From assembly GCF_014529625.1 (NCBI RefSeq), contig NZ_CP076039.1, forward strand, positions 496,001 through 560,000: 64,000 nt of DNA, in the 5' to 3' direction. Of the stretch, positions 1 to 7,684 are shown piece after piece. The notes under the pieces were generated by a model. It saw only the letters and a program-made list of their open reading frames with translations. It did no database searches and was not told the DNA's origin. Each line of letters begins with the position of its first letter. Position 1 is the first letter of the stretch. The position numbers were made by a program, and so were the translations under genes. This DNA is from Candidatus Pelagisphaera phototrophica (GTDB lineage: Bacteria; Verrucomicrobiota; Verrucomicrobiia; Opitutales; Opitutaceae).

Positions 1-492
1 AAATCCGTTTTGTGAAACATTTGACTCTAAAGGGGCGAAAATGCCGATAGCTTGAATATGTGAGCCAATCCTAGGATCTGATTTCAGGTTTAGTTCATCG
101 GGAATATTAAGAGAGAAATAGACCTTGGCTCCCTCAAGTTCAGGAAGGTGCGTATCGGTGGTTACTATTTCGCCCAAGCCGCTTAATTGGTTGAAGGCAG
201 ATTGGAAGAGTCGATCTATCTTGAAGGTTACTTTTGCTTCTCGAACGGGAAGGTCGGAATGGATTGTGTTATTTTGGGTAACGTCTGCTACGTATCCGCT
301 TCCTGCTAGAAAAAGGCTGATCGAGATAAGTAGCGGCCATGCGGTTTTGCGTAGAAAGTAAGATCCAAAACAGAACGCTAAGCTAATCGTGTAAAAGAGA
401 AGGGAGAGTTTAGTTGGAAAAATACGTCCCACTACGATTCCAGCAATCAGTGGAATCAGAAACCAAAGTAGGGGTAAGCGAGCTGGATTCAT
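1..492 (-). CDS. comEC: ComEC/Rec2-type DNA uptake channel, N-terminal part (open at window edge)
   Basis: An open frame of 164 codons runs on the minus strand from an ATG at 492 to the window edge without a stop. The product begins MNPARLPLLWFLIPLIAGIV, then has two more hydrophobic stretches (about residues 30-45 and 55-75), followed by a soluble beta-rich segment. This is the layout of the N-terminal membrane and DUF4131 region of ComEC, the inner-membrane channel that carries single-stranded DNA during natural transformation. The competence and lactamase-like domains would lie to the left of the window. It starts 10 bp after the thiD remnant in the same direction. The ComEC call rests on topology and N-terminal pattern only, so another DUF4131 membrane protein is possible. 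Confidence 0.6.
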   Translation of the reverse strand, partial: MNPARLPLLWFLIPLIAGIVVGRIFPTKLSLLFYTISLAFCFGSYFLRKTAWPLLISISLFLAGSGYVADVTQNNTIHSDLPVREAKVTFKIDRLFQSAFNQLSGLGEIVTTDTHLPELEGAKVYFSLNIPDELNLKSDPRIGSHIQAIGIFAPLESNVSQNGF

Positions 493-502
493 TTCTTAAT
501 CA

Positions 503-787
503 TCATGGAAAGTGGTTGATGAATGGCTGTCCATTTATGGTCGTCGAATACACTATCGCATTTCGCGTGTAGTTAAGAGTTTTTGAGATCGACTCAGGCA
601 GTGCCGGGTGAATCGATGCAACACCGCCTGAATTTTGAGTGGTGACACGTGTTATTACTGCAGCACTGAAGGCTCCATTCGCGGAAAAGGCTTTAAGGTC
701 GGCTTGAATACCGGCATTGGCACCAGAATCCGACCCTGCTATTTTTAGGGCAACCGCGGCCGATTGAGAAGATGCCTTTGATTCCAT
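503..787 (-). pseudogene. thiD: Remnant of hydroxymethylpyrimidine (phosphate) kinase thiD, 3' end deleted
   Basis: The 94-codon frame opens with a ThiD N-terminus: ALKIAGSDSGANAGIQADLK, then AFSANGAFSAAVITRVTTQN and HPALPESI. These match the nucleotide/substrate-binding start of the ribokinase-fold HMP kinase of thiamine synthesis. ThiD is about 260 residues long. Here similarity stops near residue 65, and an unrelated tail of about 30 residues runs to a stop at 503, just before comEC. All catalytic C-terminal parts, including the anion-hole region, are missing, so the product cannot be a working kinase. I read this as a 3' deletion that joined the thiD start to the comEC leader. The gene is divergent to rarA. 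Confidence 0.75.
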
Positions 788-806
788 TGTAGGGATTTGT
801 ATAGGG

Positions 807-2228
807 ATGCTTGCAGAGGATCAATGCTTCCTTTTAGTGTGGTTGAGAATGGCGCCTCAAGATGAGCTTTTTTCGGGTGAAGCGGACTTGGAAATGATTT
901 CAAGTCGGGAAGGGTCGGACGATGGTAGTTCCGCGTCTAAACCACTTGCTGCACGAATGCGCCCTCGCTCCCTATCGGAAGTGATTGGACAGGATCACGT
1001 TCTCGGAAAGGGCAAATTGTTGCCGAAATTGGTGGAGTCGAATTCATTCGGAAGCCTTTTGTTCTACGGTCCCCCGGGTTGCGGTAAAACAAGCTTGGCA
1101 GAAGCCATCGCCAACGAAACGGAAAGCCGGTTTGTCAGAATCAATGCGGTCATGTCGAACGTTGCAGAACTACGGCAAATATTAAATGCAGCTCGACGTA
1201 TAGAAAAAAAGGATACCGTTTTATTCATTGATGAAATTCACCGATTCAATAAATCGCAACAGGATCTGCTGTTGCCCGACGTAGAGTCTGGTACGATCCG
1301 ACTTATCGGAGCGACTACCCACAATCCAGGGTTTTATGTGAACGCTCCGTTGCTGAGCCGATCACACCTATTCCGACTCGAACCACACTCGGTAGAAAAC
1401 ATCGTTCAATCCATGATTCGTGCTCTAGAGGATGAAGACCGAGGGTTGCGGCAGCGAAAGCACAGGGCTTCTAGAAACACCCTCGTGGGTCTAGCGAAAT
1501 TGAGCGATGGGGATTTGCGTCGGGGACTCAATGCGCTAGAGGTGGTTGCGTTGGGCCTTGAAATTGGGGAGGAAATTTCGGCGGATGCGATATCGGTATT
1601 CGCGAGTGAAAGACAGATCCGATACGATTCTGACGAAGACGAGCACTACGACACGATATCCGCTTTTATAAAAAGCATGCGAGGGGGATCCCCGGATGCT
1701 GCCTTATACTGGCTGGCAAAGATGCTAGCGGGAGGAGAAGACCCTCGGTTTATTGGGCGACGCCTCATCATTTTTGCGTCTGAGGATGTCGGGCTGGCGG
1801 ATTCGAGTGCCCTGTCGCTAGCAACTGCAACACAGCAGGCCTGTGAATTCGTCGGTCTGCCTCAATGTGAAATTAATCTCGCGCATTGCGTTGTCTACAT
1901 GGCGACAGCACCCAAAAGCAATTCCTCTTATGTTGCGCTTGGGGAAGTAAAGGCCGCGATCGCTGATAGGCCCATTCAGGAAGTGCCAATCTGGCTTAAG
2001 GACAGTGGTGGCACGGCGTCCAAGCAATTGGGCCATTCTAGAGATTATGAATACAGTCATAGCGTTCCCGAAAATGTGACTGGACAAGACTATATGATTG
2101 AGCCTCTCTGCTTTTATCGAGCGAAGCGCGTTGGAGCGGAATCAGAAATTGTGGCTCGTTTAGACCGTTGGAAATCATTGAAAGCGGCAATCGCAGACCA
2201 GAATCTGAGCAAGAAAGATGATAGTTGA
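807..2228 (+). CDS. rarA: Replication-associated recombination protein A (AAA+ ATPase)
   Basis: This is a RarA/MgsA-family clamp-loader-like ATPase that acts at stalled replication forks. The Walker A motif GPPGCGKT is at residues 88-95. Walker B is LFIDEIHRFNKSQQD, and a sensor-1 segment reads GATTHNP. The C-terminal half (from DEHYDTISAFIKSMRGGSPDAALYWLAKM, split here by the reader at about residue 277) is the MgsA tetramerisation domain. The length of 473 is slightly long for the family (about 430-450). An in-frame ATG at 849 gives MAPQDELFSG, which looks like a typical RarA start and may be the true one; neither start has a clear Shine-Dalgarno sequence. The 3' end overlaps the next gene by 11 bp, so the two are probably cotranscribed. 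Confidence 0.93.
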   Translation: MLAEDQCFLLVWLRMAPQDELFSGEADLEMISSREGSDDGSSASKPLAARMRPRSLSEVIGQDHVLGKGKLLPKLVESNSFGSLLFYGPPGCGKTSLAEAIANETESRFVRINAVMSNVAELRQILNAARRIEKKDTVLFIDEIHRFNKSQQDLLLPDVESGTIRLIGATTHNPGFYVNAPLLSRSHLFRLEPHSVENIVQSMIRALEDEDRGLRQRKHRASRNTLVGLAKLSDGDLRRGLNALEVVALGLEIGEEISADAISVFASERQIRYDSDEDEHYDTISAFIKSMRGGSPDAALYWLAKMLAGGEDPRFIGRRLIIFASEDVGLADSSALSLATATQQACEFVGLPQCEINLAHCVVYMATAPKSNSSYVALGEVKAAIADRPIQEVPIWLKDSGGTASKQLGHSRDYEYSHSVPENVTGQDYMIEPLCFYRAKRVGAESEIVARLDRWKSLKAAIADQNLSKKDDS

Positions 2229-2694
2229 CCATATTAAGAATTGGAAAAATTACGCCTTTGGACCTGCCTGGGAGAAGGCGTTTGCTTTCCTTGAAACTTT
2301 GGACGCGGAATCTGAAGACGGCGAGTTTCCCATTGATGGAGAAACGATGTTTGCAAGGGTTATGAGCTATCAGACTAGGAATCAAACGGATCCAGAAGCC
2401 GTTTTGGAAGCTCATCGAAAGTATGTGGACATTCAGATGACGTTAGTGGAAAGCGAACGCATCGCCTGCTATCCCTTACACACACTCGATCTTAAGGATC
2501 CCTATTGTGCGGAAAGAGATGTACAGTTTTTCCAATATACAGCCCCGGCCGACCTGCAATTGAGCGTATTTCCAGGGACGTTCGTGTGTTTGCTTCCTCA
2601 AGACGGCCACATGCCTCAGTTAAATACGGGTCCTGAAGCTAAGATCGTGAAGAAAGTGGTCGTGAAAATCTCGAGAGATGCGTTGGAGATCTAG
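2218..2694 (+). CDS. YhcH/YjgK/YiaL family protein (DUF386)
   Basis: The 158-residue product has the family's signature blocks: EAHRKYVDIQMTLVESERI around residues 62-80, and FPGTFVCLLPQDGHMPQLN near residues 120-138, whose His/Glu/Asp residues form the metal site of the cupin-like fold. Members include YiaL and NanQ-type proteins implicated in sugar-acid or sialic-acid anomer handling; the exact substrate cannot be read from the sequence. The length is normal and the start ATG lies inside the last codons of rarA, suggesting translational coupling. Confidence 0.88.
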   Translation: MIVDHIKNWKNYAFGPAWEKAFAFLETLDAESEDGEFPIDGETMFARVMSYQTRNQTDPEAVLEAHRKYVDIQMTLVESERIACYPLHTLDLKDPYCAERDVQFFQYTAPADLQLSVFPGTFVCLLPQDGHMPQLNTGPEAKIVKKVVVKISRDALEI

Positions 2695-2728
2695 GAACTG
2701 AGATGTCAGGGAGCTAAAAACGGGTGTT

Positions 2729-3448
2729 TTAGTTTTTGCCGAATTTTGAATCGCGGAAGAGCCGGAGTATGGAGCGCTCATCGTGCGTTGAGGATGCGAC
2801 AAGTTCGTAGGACGTGGGCATATTTGAAAGGGATCGTGTATTGTTGCCGACTTTTGCTAAAACAAAGGATGGGCGATAGGTGTTGAAATCGAGCCCCTCC
2901 AGCGCGTTGTTCTCGTACCCTTGGAGATTCAGAACCAGGAGGTCGAATTCTGACTCGAACTCAGCTCGTTTCAGGATGTTTTGAGCAATGTCGGTCGTCA
3001 CGTAGGAAACCTTCTCTTGCTTGGGTCGTTTGAAAGGGGCTTCGAGAGGCTTGCCCGCAAGCCGTTCAGTTGATTCTTTGCGGATCGTTCTCTTAATCGA
3101 TCCTTTGGGCGGTGTTCCTCGGACCTCGATAAACGAGTCTTTCAGCCATTGGTCGACGACGGCTACATTCAGGACTTGGCTTTGCTTGCGCGTCTTTCGG
3201 CATTTGTGAAAGAGGTGTGGCCAAGGCTCAATCAACAGACCTTTCCACCCCAACGCTTTTTCCAGGTAGAGGGTAAAGCTATTTTTGATTCCATCACTGG
3301 CGCCAATCTCTACGAATCTTCCGTTTGTCCGATCAAAAAAGGGAAGAATCTGGGTCCGATGGGATGGAGAGCGAAATCCACCGAGCGAAAATAGCCGGTG
3401 AACGCTGCTCCATGCGGATGGCTTGGCTTGGTTTTTTAGTGCGTCCAC
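2729..3448 (-). CDS. FkbM-family SAM-dependent methyltransferase
   Basis: The 239-residue protein has the FkbM pattern: RFVEIGASDGIKNSFTLYLE (SAM-binding loop, about residues 46-65), then GWKGLLIEPWPHLF (acidic residue after beta2), NVAVVD, and FDLLVLNLQGYENNALEGLD, which matches the family's D-V-E-G-x-E block with Asn-Leu-Gln replacing the usual Asp-Val-Glu. Proteins of this kind methylate small molecules or sugars of surface polysaccharides; the target here is unknown. The gene converges on the YhcH-family gene and diverges from the VPD-CTERM gene at 3709. Confidence 0.8.
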   Translation of the reverse strand: MDALKNQAKPSAWSSVHRLFSLGGFRSPSHRTQILPFFDRTNGRFVEIGASDGIKNSFTLYLEKALGWKGLLIEPWPHLFHKCRKTRKQSQVLNVAVVDQWLKDSFIEVRGTPPKGSIKRTIRKESTERLAGKPLEAPFKRPKQEKVSYVTTDIAQNILKRAEFESEFDLLVLNLQGYENNALEGLDFNTYRPSFVLAKVGNNTRSLSNMPTSYELVASSTHDERSILRLFRDSKFGKN

Positions 3449-3708
3449 GAAAGAAGTCGTTCCCTTAAAGATACGGCTCCTGTGGCTGGCAGTTAAGGAA
3501 GGAAACTAAATGGATAGGGAATTCGAATGAGCGTGACTAAAAAGCGCTCTCTTTGGGAAACTGAAATATCTGTTCTAAAAGGTAAATTAATCATGAGTTC
3601 TTTTACCTAGTAGTTCCCACTATGCTCCTAAAGTGTTGCAGCCCTATAGACAGTTTATTTAGATTTGGTTAGGATGTTTGGAGATTGGAATGTCAACCCA
3701 GACCCTAG

Positions 3709-4326
3709 ATGAAAACTAAAACTCTCATTACAACAGTCGCGAAGATGGCAGCCATTGCGGCTCTAGTGGCTACGTCGCATGCAATTACGATTGGTGACAC
3801 GGTCGGATACGGCGAGTCTGCTGAACTCGGAGGAGTCCAATTTACGGTAGACTACGGGTCCGTCGCATACGTATCGGATTTGAGTAATGGAGCACTGCGA
3901 TTCGACAGAACAGATCAGGCGTACAATACATCGATAAGCGCTATCCATGGTGTTAACGATGACTATGGCTTGGTTATCAACGGACAAACGGAGCTGTTGT
4001 TTGAGTGGTCTGTAAATGACCAGTCGGACACGGAGGAATCCTCCTTCTATATGCTAGATGGAGTAAAATCTACGTTCCATGATGGAATAGGAATGGGAAT
4101 ATCATCCGGAACCATATCTCGGCTCCTAGAACAAGGAACACATCTGTTTAGCATAAAAACGACTACACAAAATCAAGATGCGAGCAGGTACGTTTTAACT
4201 GTGGGTAACCTTCGCTTGAACCCTCTCTACACGGTTCCTGATTCCCCACTAGGATTTTTTGGAATCGCCACTATTTTCGCTTTCTTTGTAGTAGGACGTC
4301 GGTTTTCGGGCAAAAAAACATCTTAA
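3709..4326 (+). CDS. Exported protein with VPD-type C-terminal sorting signal
   Basis: The 205-residue protein has a Sec signal peptide (KTKTLITTVAKMAAIAALVA, then TSHA before ITIGDT), a beta-rich body without recognisable enzyme motifs, and a C-terminal tripartite tail: VPDSP, a hydrophobic helix LGFFGIATIFAFFVV, and a basic end GRRFSGKKTS. This is the layout of a PEP-CTERM/VPDSG-CTERM exosortase substrate. It differs from the five VPDTGST genes at 42-50 kb in its tail and lacks their shared upstream block; no GG-N10-GC element was found in its 260-bp leader. The likely location is the outer surface or matrix after exosortase processing. The function of the body is unknown. Confidence 0.75.
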   Translation: MKTKTLITTVAKMAAIAALVATSHAITIGDTVGYGESAELGGVQFTVDYGSVAYVSDLSNGALRFDRTDQAYNTSISAIHGVNDDYGLVINGQTELLFEWSVNDQSDTEESSFYMLDGVKSTFHDGIGMGISSGTISRLLEQGTHLFSIKTTTQNQDASRYVLTVGNLRLNPLYTVPDSPLGFFGIATIFAFFVVGRRFSGKKTS

Positions 4327-4449
4327 AAGATTTTCACTAATCAAGAATTTAGGGTCTCCAAGCAACAGTGTGGATCGTAGCTTTTTAGCTGCGGTCCGTT
4401 TGTGTTGATACTTGCCACTCGCCTTAGATTGAGCAGATTTTGTCCCCTT

Positions 4450-4974
4450 ATGAATACCCCTCTTGTGATGACGGTAATCGGTCCTGATAAGCCCGGGCTA
4501 GTGGATTCTGTGGCGTCGCTAGTCGCTGATCACGGTGGGAACTGGCTCGAAAGCCGCATGTGTCATCTAGGAGGGCAATTTGCGGGTTTGCTTCAGGTCG
4601 AGATCGAAGGCGCAAGGAGCGAGGACCTCGAAAAGGCTCTAAAAGAGCTGGCAGAGCATGGGCTTGAGATCGTTATCCACGGGAGTGTGACCGATTCGGA
4701 ATCTCATTGTATGGAGGTGGCAAGCATTGAGATTGTGGGTCAGGATCGTCCCGGGATTGTGAAGCATATTGCGAATGCGTTCACTGTTAGCGGTGTAAAT
4801 GTCGAGGAGCTATCTACTCAGTGCTTTAGTGCCCCCATGTCGGGAGAGCGCTTGTTCGAAGCGAAAGCGAGAGTCTGCATTCCTGAATCCTGCGATACGT
4901 TTGTGCTTCGGCACAAACTTGAGTCGATTGCTTCAGACCTCCAGGTAGACATCTCTTACGAGCGAGTCACTTAG
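4450..4974 (+). CDS. Double ACT-domain protein, GcvR-like
   Basis: Two ACT domains occur in tandem: TVIGPDKPGLVDSVASLVAD at residues 8-27, and IVGQDRPGIVKHIANAFTVS near residue 97, each with the G-x-D-(K/R)-P-G-(L/I)-V loop. The arrangement and length (174 residues) match the glycine-cleavage repressor GcvR and related amino-acid-sensing regulators. The frame extends upstream to 4402, but the ATG at 4450 gives MNTPLVMTVIGPD, the usual family start, so I chose it. No DNA-binding domain is present; GcvR acts through protein partners. No gcv genes lie nearby, so the regulatory target is open. Confidence 0.82.
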   Translation: MNTPLVMTVIGPDKPGLVDSVASLVADHGGNWLESRMCHLGGQFAGLLQVEIEGARSEDLEKALKELAEHGLEIVIHGSVTDSESHCMEVASIEIVGQDRPGIVKHIANAFTVSGVNVEELSTQCFSAPMSGERLFEAKARVCIPESCDTFVLRHKLESIASDLQVDISYERVT

Positions 4975-5314
4975 CCCGACACCGTGATGCCGTGAAGAAT
5001 TTGAGAATCGGGCCTGTCGTTCGATTAGTATGCAGTACTATGACACTAAAAAAGCTTCCCATGAGCAGCTAATAAGGAGCATACTGCGGTTTCGTTCTTA
5101 AAAAGCATCAGGAGTGGTCGCGGATTTTCCGTTACCTGCCAACCGAGTTCTATGGGATCTACGGTGGATTCGACGCCTCAGCGTCGGATGGGCATCTAAA
5201 ACAAGCGAAATAGCTTTTTTTGATGAAAAAACCTATTTGATACATTCGATTGATCGAATTCGGATATCTTAGACGGCTCTGGGTGCATAGCTAAAATTAA
5301 AGCAAATTGCATCA
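4975..5314 (+). other. Intergenic stretch with one REP-like hairpin
   Basis: No coding frame with protein-like features was seen in these 340 bases. A perfect hairpin, CGACGC-CTCA-GCGTCG, lies at 5171-5186 and is flanked by imperfectly matching GATT/GGAT bases, resembling the dispersed inverted repeats found elsewhere in the window. The last 100 bases are AT-rich and may carry the promoter of the small gene at 5315. Confidence 0.45.
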
Positions 5315-5536
5315 ATGGATAAGATATATGGACTACCGTTGCGGTTGACTCGAGATAACCCGAATCACCATCTATGGAACAACAACGGCGTTTGGTGGCT
5401 GCACTACACGGTTTATCCTACGGCGGTCACTTCCGAACGCGTGCGCAAGAGTCTGAGGACTCGATCGCTGGAGATCGCTCGGGCTAGAAGGGACCGGTTA
5501 TTCCGGAATCTGAGGAAAAACATGCAGGCTGCCTAG
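5315..5536 (+). CDS. Small protein resembling the Arm DNA-binding N-terminus of tyrosine recombinases
   Basis: The 73-residue product contains HHLWNNNGVWWLHYTVYPT followed by RVRKSLRTRSLEIARARRDR. The pattern is an aromatic W-x-W-x-Y strand, a turn, then R-x-S-L-x-T-x-x-x-x-x-A and a basic helix. It is like the arm-binding N-terminal domain of integrases (the three-stranded sheet plus helix), but no core-binding or catalytic domain follows before the stop at 5536. The coding context is isolated. It could be a stand-alone DNA-binding micro-protein or an integrase remnant. The start ATG at 5315 is unambiguous. Confidence 0.5.
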   Translation: MDKIYGLPLRLTRDNPNHHLWNNNGVWWLHYTVYPTAVTSERVRKSLRTRSLEIARARRDRLFRNLRKNMQAA

Positions 5537-5648
5537 ATCCGAAACCGCATCATCCGCCGACTTGCGGTAATTGCCTAAAGGACCCTAGGTAAACAATAGT
5601 GGTAATAAAAAGCGATTGCGGGTCGTTTTAAATAGTGAGACGGATTGT

Positions 5649-6066
5649 ATGATCGCCATGAAGCGCATACGGCCTTTTTTCCTGCTGGCTGCCCTCCCCT
5701 TTATTCTGTGACGGCTAACGCAGAGGGCCACTCGTATGTTAATTATGTCGATGGAACGCAGGTTTTCATCAAGAATCCGAAATGGCTCCAGAAGGTAGGT
5801 GGGTCATGGCTCTATACCTGCCGGCTGGAAGCCTCTGCAGAGAGACTGGTAAAGCCGGTAGCTCATCTGCACATTTTTGAAAAAAAAGGTACGAGGAGGG
5901 CGAGAAAATCACTTGGGAGAAGAAGGCAATCGTGAGGCACAATAAGTTCGACAGGAGTTACGGCGGCCGAAAAGCAAACTTTGTTAAGGTCTTTGTAGAT
6001 GATCTTCCCAAAGAATTGGACGCTTTGACGGTTGAGTTCGTAAACGAAGCCCTCGGCAAAGACTAG
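5649..6066 (+). pseudogene. Secreted-protein gene broken by two -1 frameshifts
   Basis: Three frames join into one plausible 139-residue protein. Frame A (ATG 5649) encodes a signal peptide, MIAMKRIRPFFLLAALPFIL, and hits TGA at 5709. Shifting by -1 there continues with VTANAEGHSYVNYVDGTQVF and on to AHLHIFEKK. A second -1 shift in the A8 run 5880-5887 continues with YEEGEKITWEKKAIVRHNKF and VKVFVDDLPKELDALTVEFV to a TAG at 6064-6066. The third part is strongly protein-like, with acidic/basic alternation and no stop. The first break abolishes export. Explanations are mutation, a sequencing error in the homopolymer, or programmed slippage, since A-AAA-AAA at 5881-5887 is a slippery heptamer. 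The family was not recognised. Confidence 0.6.
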
Positions 6067-6225
6067 CATTCTTCCCGCCGCATTTTGCGGATGCTCTTAG
6101 TTGCCCAGCTCTGCTAAGAGGAACGAATCCCTAGAATCGGTATCTTCGGAAATAAATTGGGGGAAAAGGCGGTAAGTCGTTAATGTTTATTGATTTTGGA
6201 TTTTGGTTCACTAGGATTTGTTGGC

Positions 6226-7350
6226 ATGCGCGTATTCATCCCTAGTGAATCGTTATCGTCAGAAACTCGAGTAGCCCTTGTTCCAGAATCGGTTCAGAAG
6301 CTTACCGCTATGGGTATCTCTGTCTCAATTGAGAGGGGCGCTGGACTAAATAGCTATTTTTTGGATAAGGACTATGAAAAGGCTGGAGCGGAAATCGTCG
6401 AAGACCGCAAAGAGGAGTTAACCCAGGCCGATCTGGTTGCGAGAGTGAGAAAGCCGCCGGTTGAGGAAGTACCCTTTTTGAAATCAGGCGCTATGCATAT
6501 CAGCTTTCTGGATCCCTTCAATGAAAGGGATCTTATTAACGCTTTCGCTGGTGCGGGAGTGACGGCGGTTAGCATGGAAATGATCCCGAGAACGACCCTC
6601 GCCCAGAAGATGGACGCGCTCAGTTCTCAGGCGAACTTGGCGGGCTATTTTGCGGTAGTAAAAGCATCGGAGCGGCTCAATCGAATTTTGCCGATGATGA
6701 TGACACCGGCTGGAACTATTTCACCATCCAGGGTATTTGTTATCGGTGTGGGCGTAGCGGGTCTGCAGGCGATTGCGACTGCAAAGCGACTGGGAGCCCG
6801 TGTTGAGGCATTTGATACGAGACCAGTAGTCGAAGAGCAGGTAAGGTCTTTGGGGGCCAAGTTCGTCAAGATCGATCTGGGTGATACCGGTCAGACTGAT
6901 CAGGGATATGCTAAGGAGCTAACGCCGGATCAGATCAAGATGCAACAAGAAGGTATGGCAAAGATTTGCGCGCAGTCGGATATCGTTATCACAACTGCCA
7001 AGCTGTTTGGCCGCCTGGCCCCGAAGATAGTCACTGAAGCAATGGTCAGCAGGATGAAATTCGGGTCCGTGATTGTGGATCTTGCCGTTGAGTCAGGAGG
7101 GAATGTCGCGGGATCGAAGCTCGATGAGGAAGTTCAGATAAAAGATGGCCCGAGGATCATCGGAATTGGGGCGCTGGAAGATCGAGTTGCCGTGCATGCC
7201 AGTCAAATGTACTCCGCCAACATTTTCAATTTCATCGAACACTTTTGGAACGAAGAATTAAAAAAGATAAACCAGGATCTAGAGGATGAAATTCTCGGGG
7301 GTTGCGTCATCACTGATGGAGGCTCGATTGTTCATGAACGTTTTAAGTAG
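6226..7350 (+). CDS. pntAa: NAD(P) transhydrogenase subunit alpha, part 1 (dI domain)
   Basis: This is the NAD(H)-binding dI component of the proton-translocating transhydrogenase that couples hydride transfer from NADH to NADP+ to the proton gradient. It begins MRVFIPSESLSSETRVALVP, the AlaDH/PNT N-terminal block. It contains the dI loop segment PRTTLAQKMDALSSQANLAG and the Rossmann fold FVIGVGVAGLQAIATAKRLG near residues 168-187. The length of 374 fits a split PntA without the membrane part. The frame extends to 6190, but the ATG at 6226 gives the canonical N-terminus. The next gene, pntAb, follows after 46 bp. The membrane partner is encoded separately, as in Rhodospirillum-type systems. 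Confidence 0.95.
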   Translation: MRVFIPSESLSSETRVALVPESVQKLTAMGISVSIERGAGLNSYFLDKDYEKAGAEIVEDRKEELTQADLVARVRKPPVEEVPFLKSGAMHISFLDPFNERDLINAFAGAGVTAVSMEMIPRTTLAQKMDALSSQANLAGYFAVVKASERLNRILPMMMTPAGTISPSRVFVIGVGVAGLQAIATAKRLGARVEAFDTRPVVEEQVRSLGAKFVKIDLGDTGQTDQGYAKELTPDQIKMQQEGMAKICAQSDIVITTAKLFGRLAPKIVTEAMVSRMKFGSVIVDLAVESGGNVAGSKLDEEVQIKDGPRIIGIGALEDRVAVHASQMYSANIFNFIEHFWNEELKKINQDLEDEILGGCVITDGGSIVHERFK

Positions 7351-7396
7351 GAAAATCCGACGACCCATCTCACGATCTACATATTAATTTTTGCCA

Positions 7397-7681
7397 ATGG
7401 ACCTCGTATTGTTATTTTTCATTTTCGTGCTCGCCGCCTTTCTAGGGCTTGAGCTGATTTCAAAAGTGCCGTCCCAGCTCCACACGCCGCTAATGTCGGG
7501 CTCGAACGCGATTTCAGGAATCACAATTGTGGGAGCATTAGTAGCAACCGGGGTAAATGAAACAGGAACACTCGGAATGGTTTTAGGCTTTCTGGCCCTT
7601 GTGTTTGCAGCCGTGAATGTGGTTGGTGGGTATATGGTGACGGACCGAATGCTTCAAATGTTTAAAAAGAAGGACAAGTAA
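7397..7681 (+). CDS. pntAb: NAD(P) transhydrogenase subunit alpha, part 2 (membrane domain)
   Basis: The 94-residue protein has three hydrophobic helices: MDLVLLFFIFVLAAFLGLEL, SNAISGITIVGALVATGV and LGMVLGFLALVFAAVNVVGG. It ends with a basic tail, MFKKKDK. Between helices 1 and 2 is the conserved KVPSQLHTPLMSGSNAISG segment of the PNT dII domain that forms part of the proton channel. The ATG at 7397 is two codons after a TTG that also lies in frame; I chose the ATG. It lies 4 bp upstream of pntB. Confidence 0.94.
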   Translation: MDLVLLFFIFVLAAFLGLELISKVPSQLHTPLMSGSNAISGITIVGALVATGVNETGTLGMVLGFLALVFAAVNVVGGYMVTDRMLQMFKKKDK

Positions 7682-7684
7682 GCC

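Noticed and set aside
3600-3708. Sigma-54 promoter for the first VPD-CTERM gene
   Set aside because: A TTGCA occurs at about 3636, but there is no GG at the required distance upstream.
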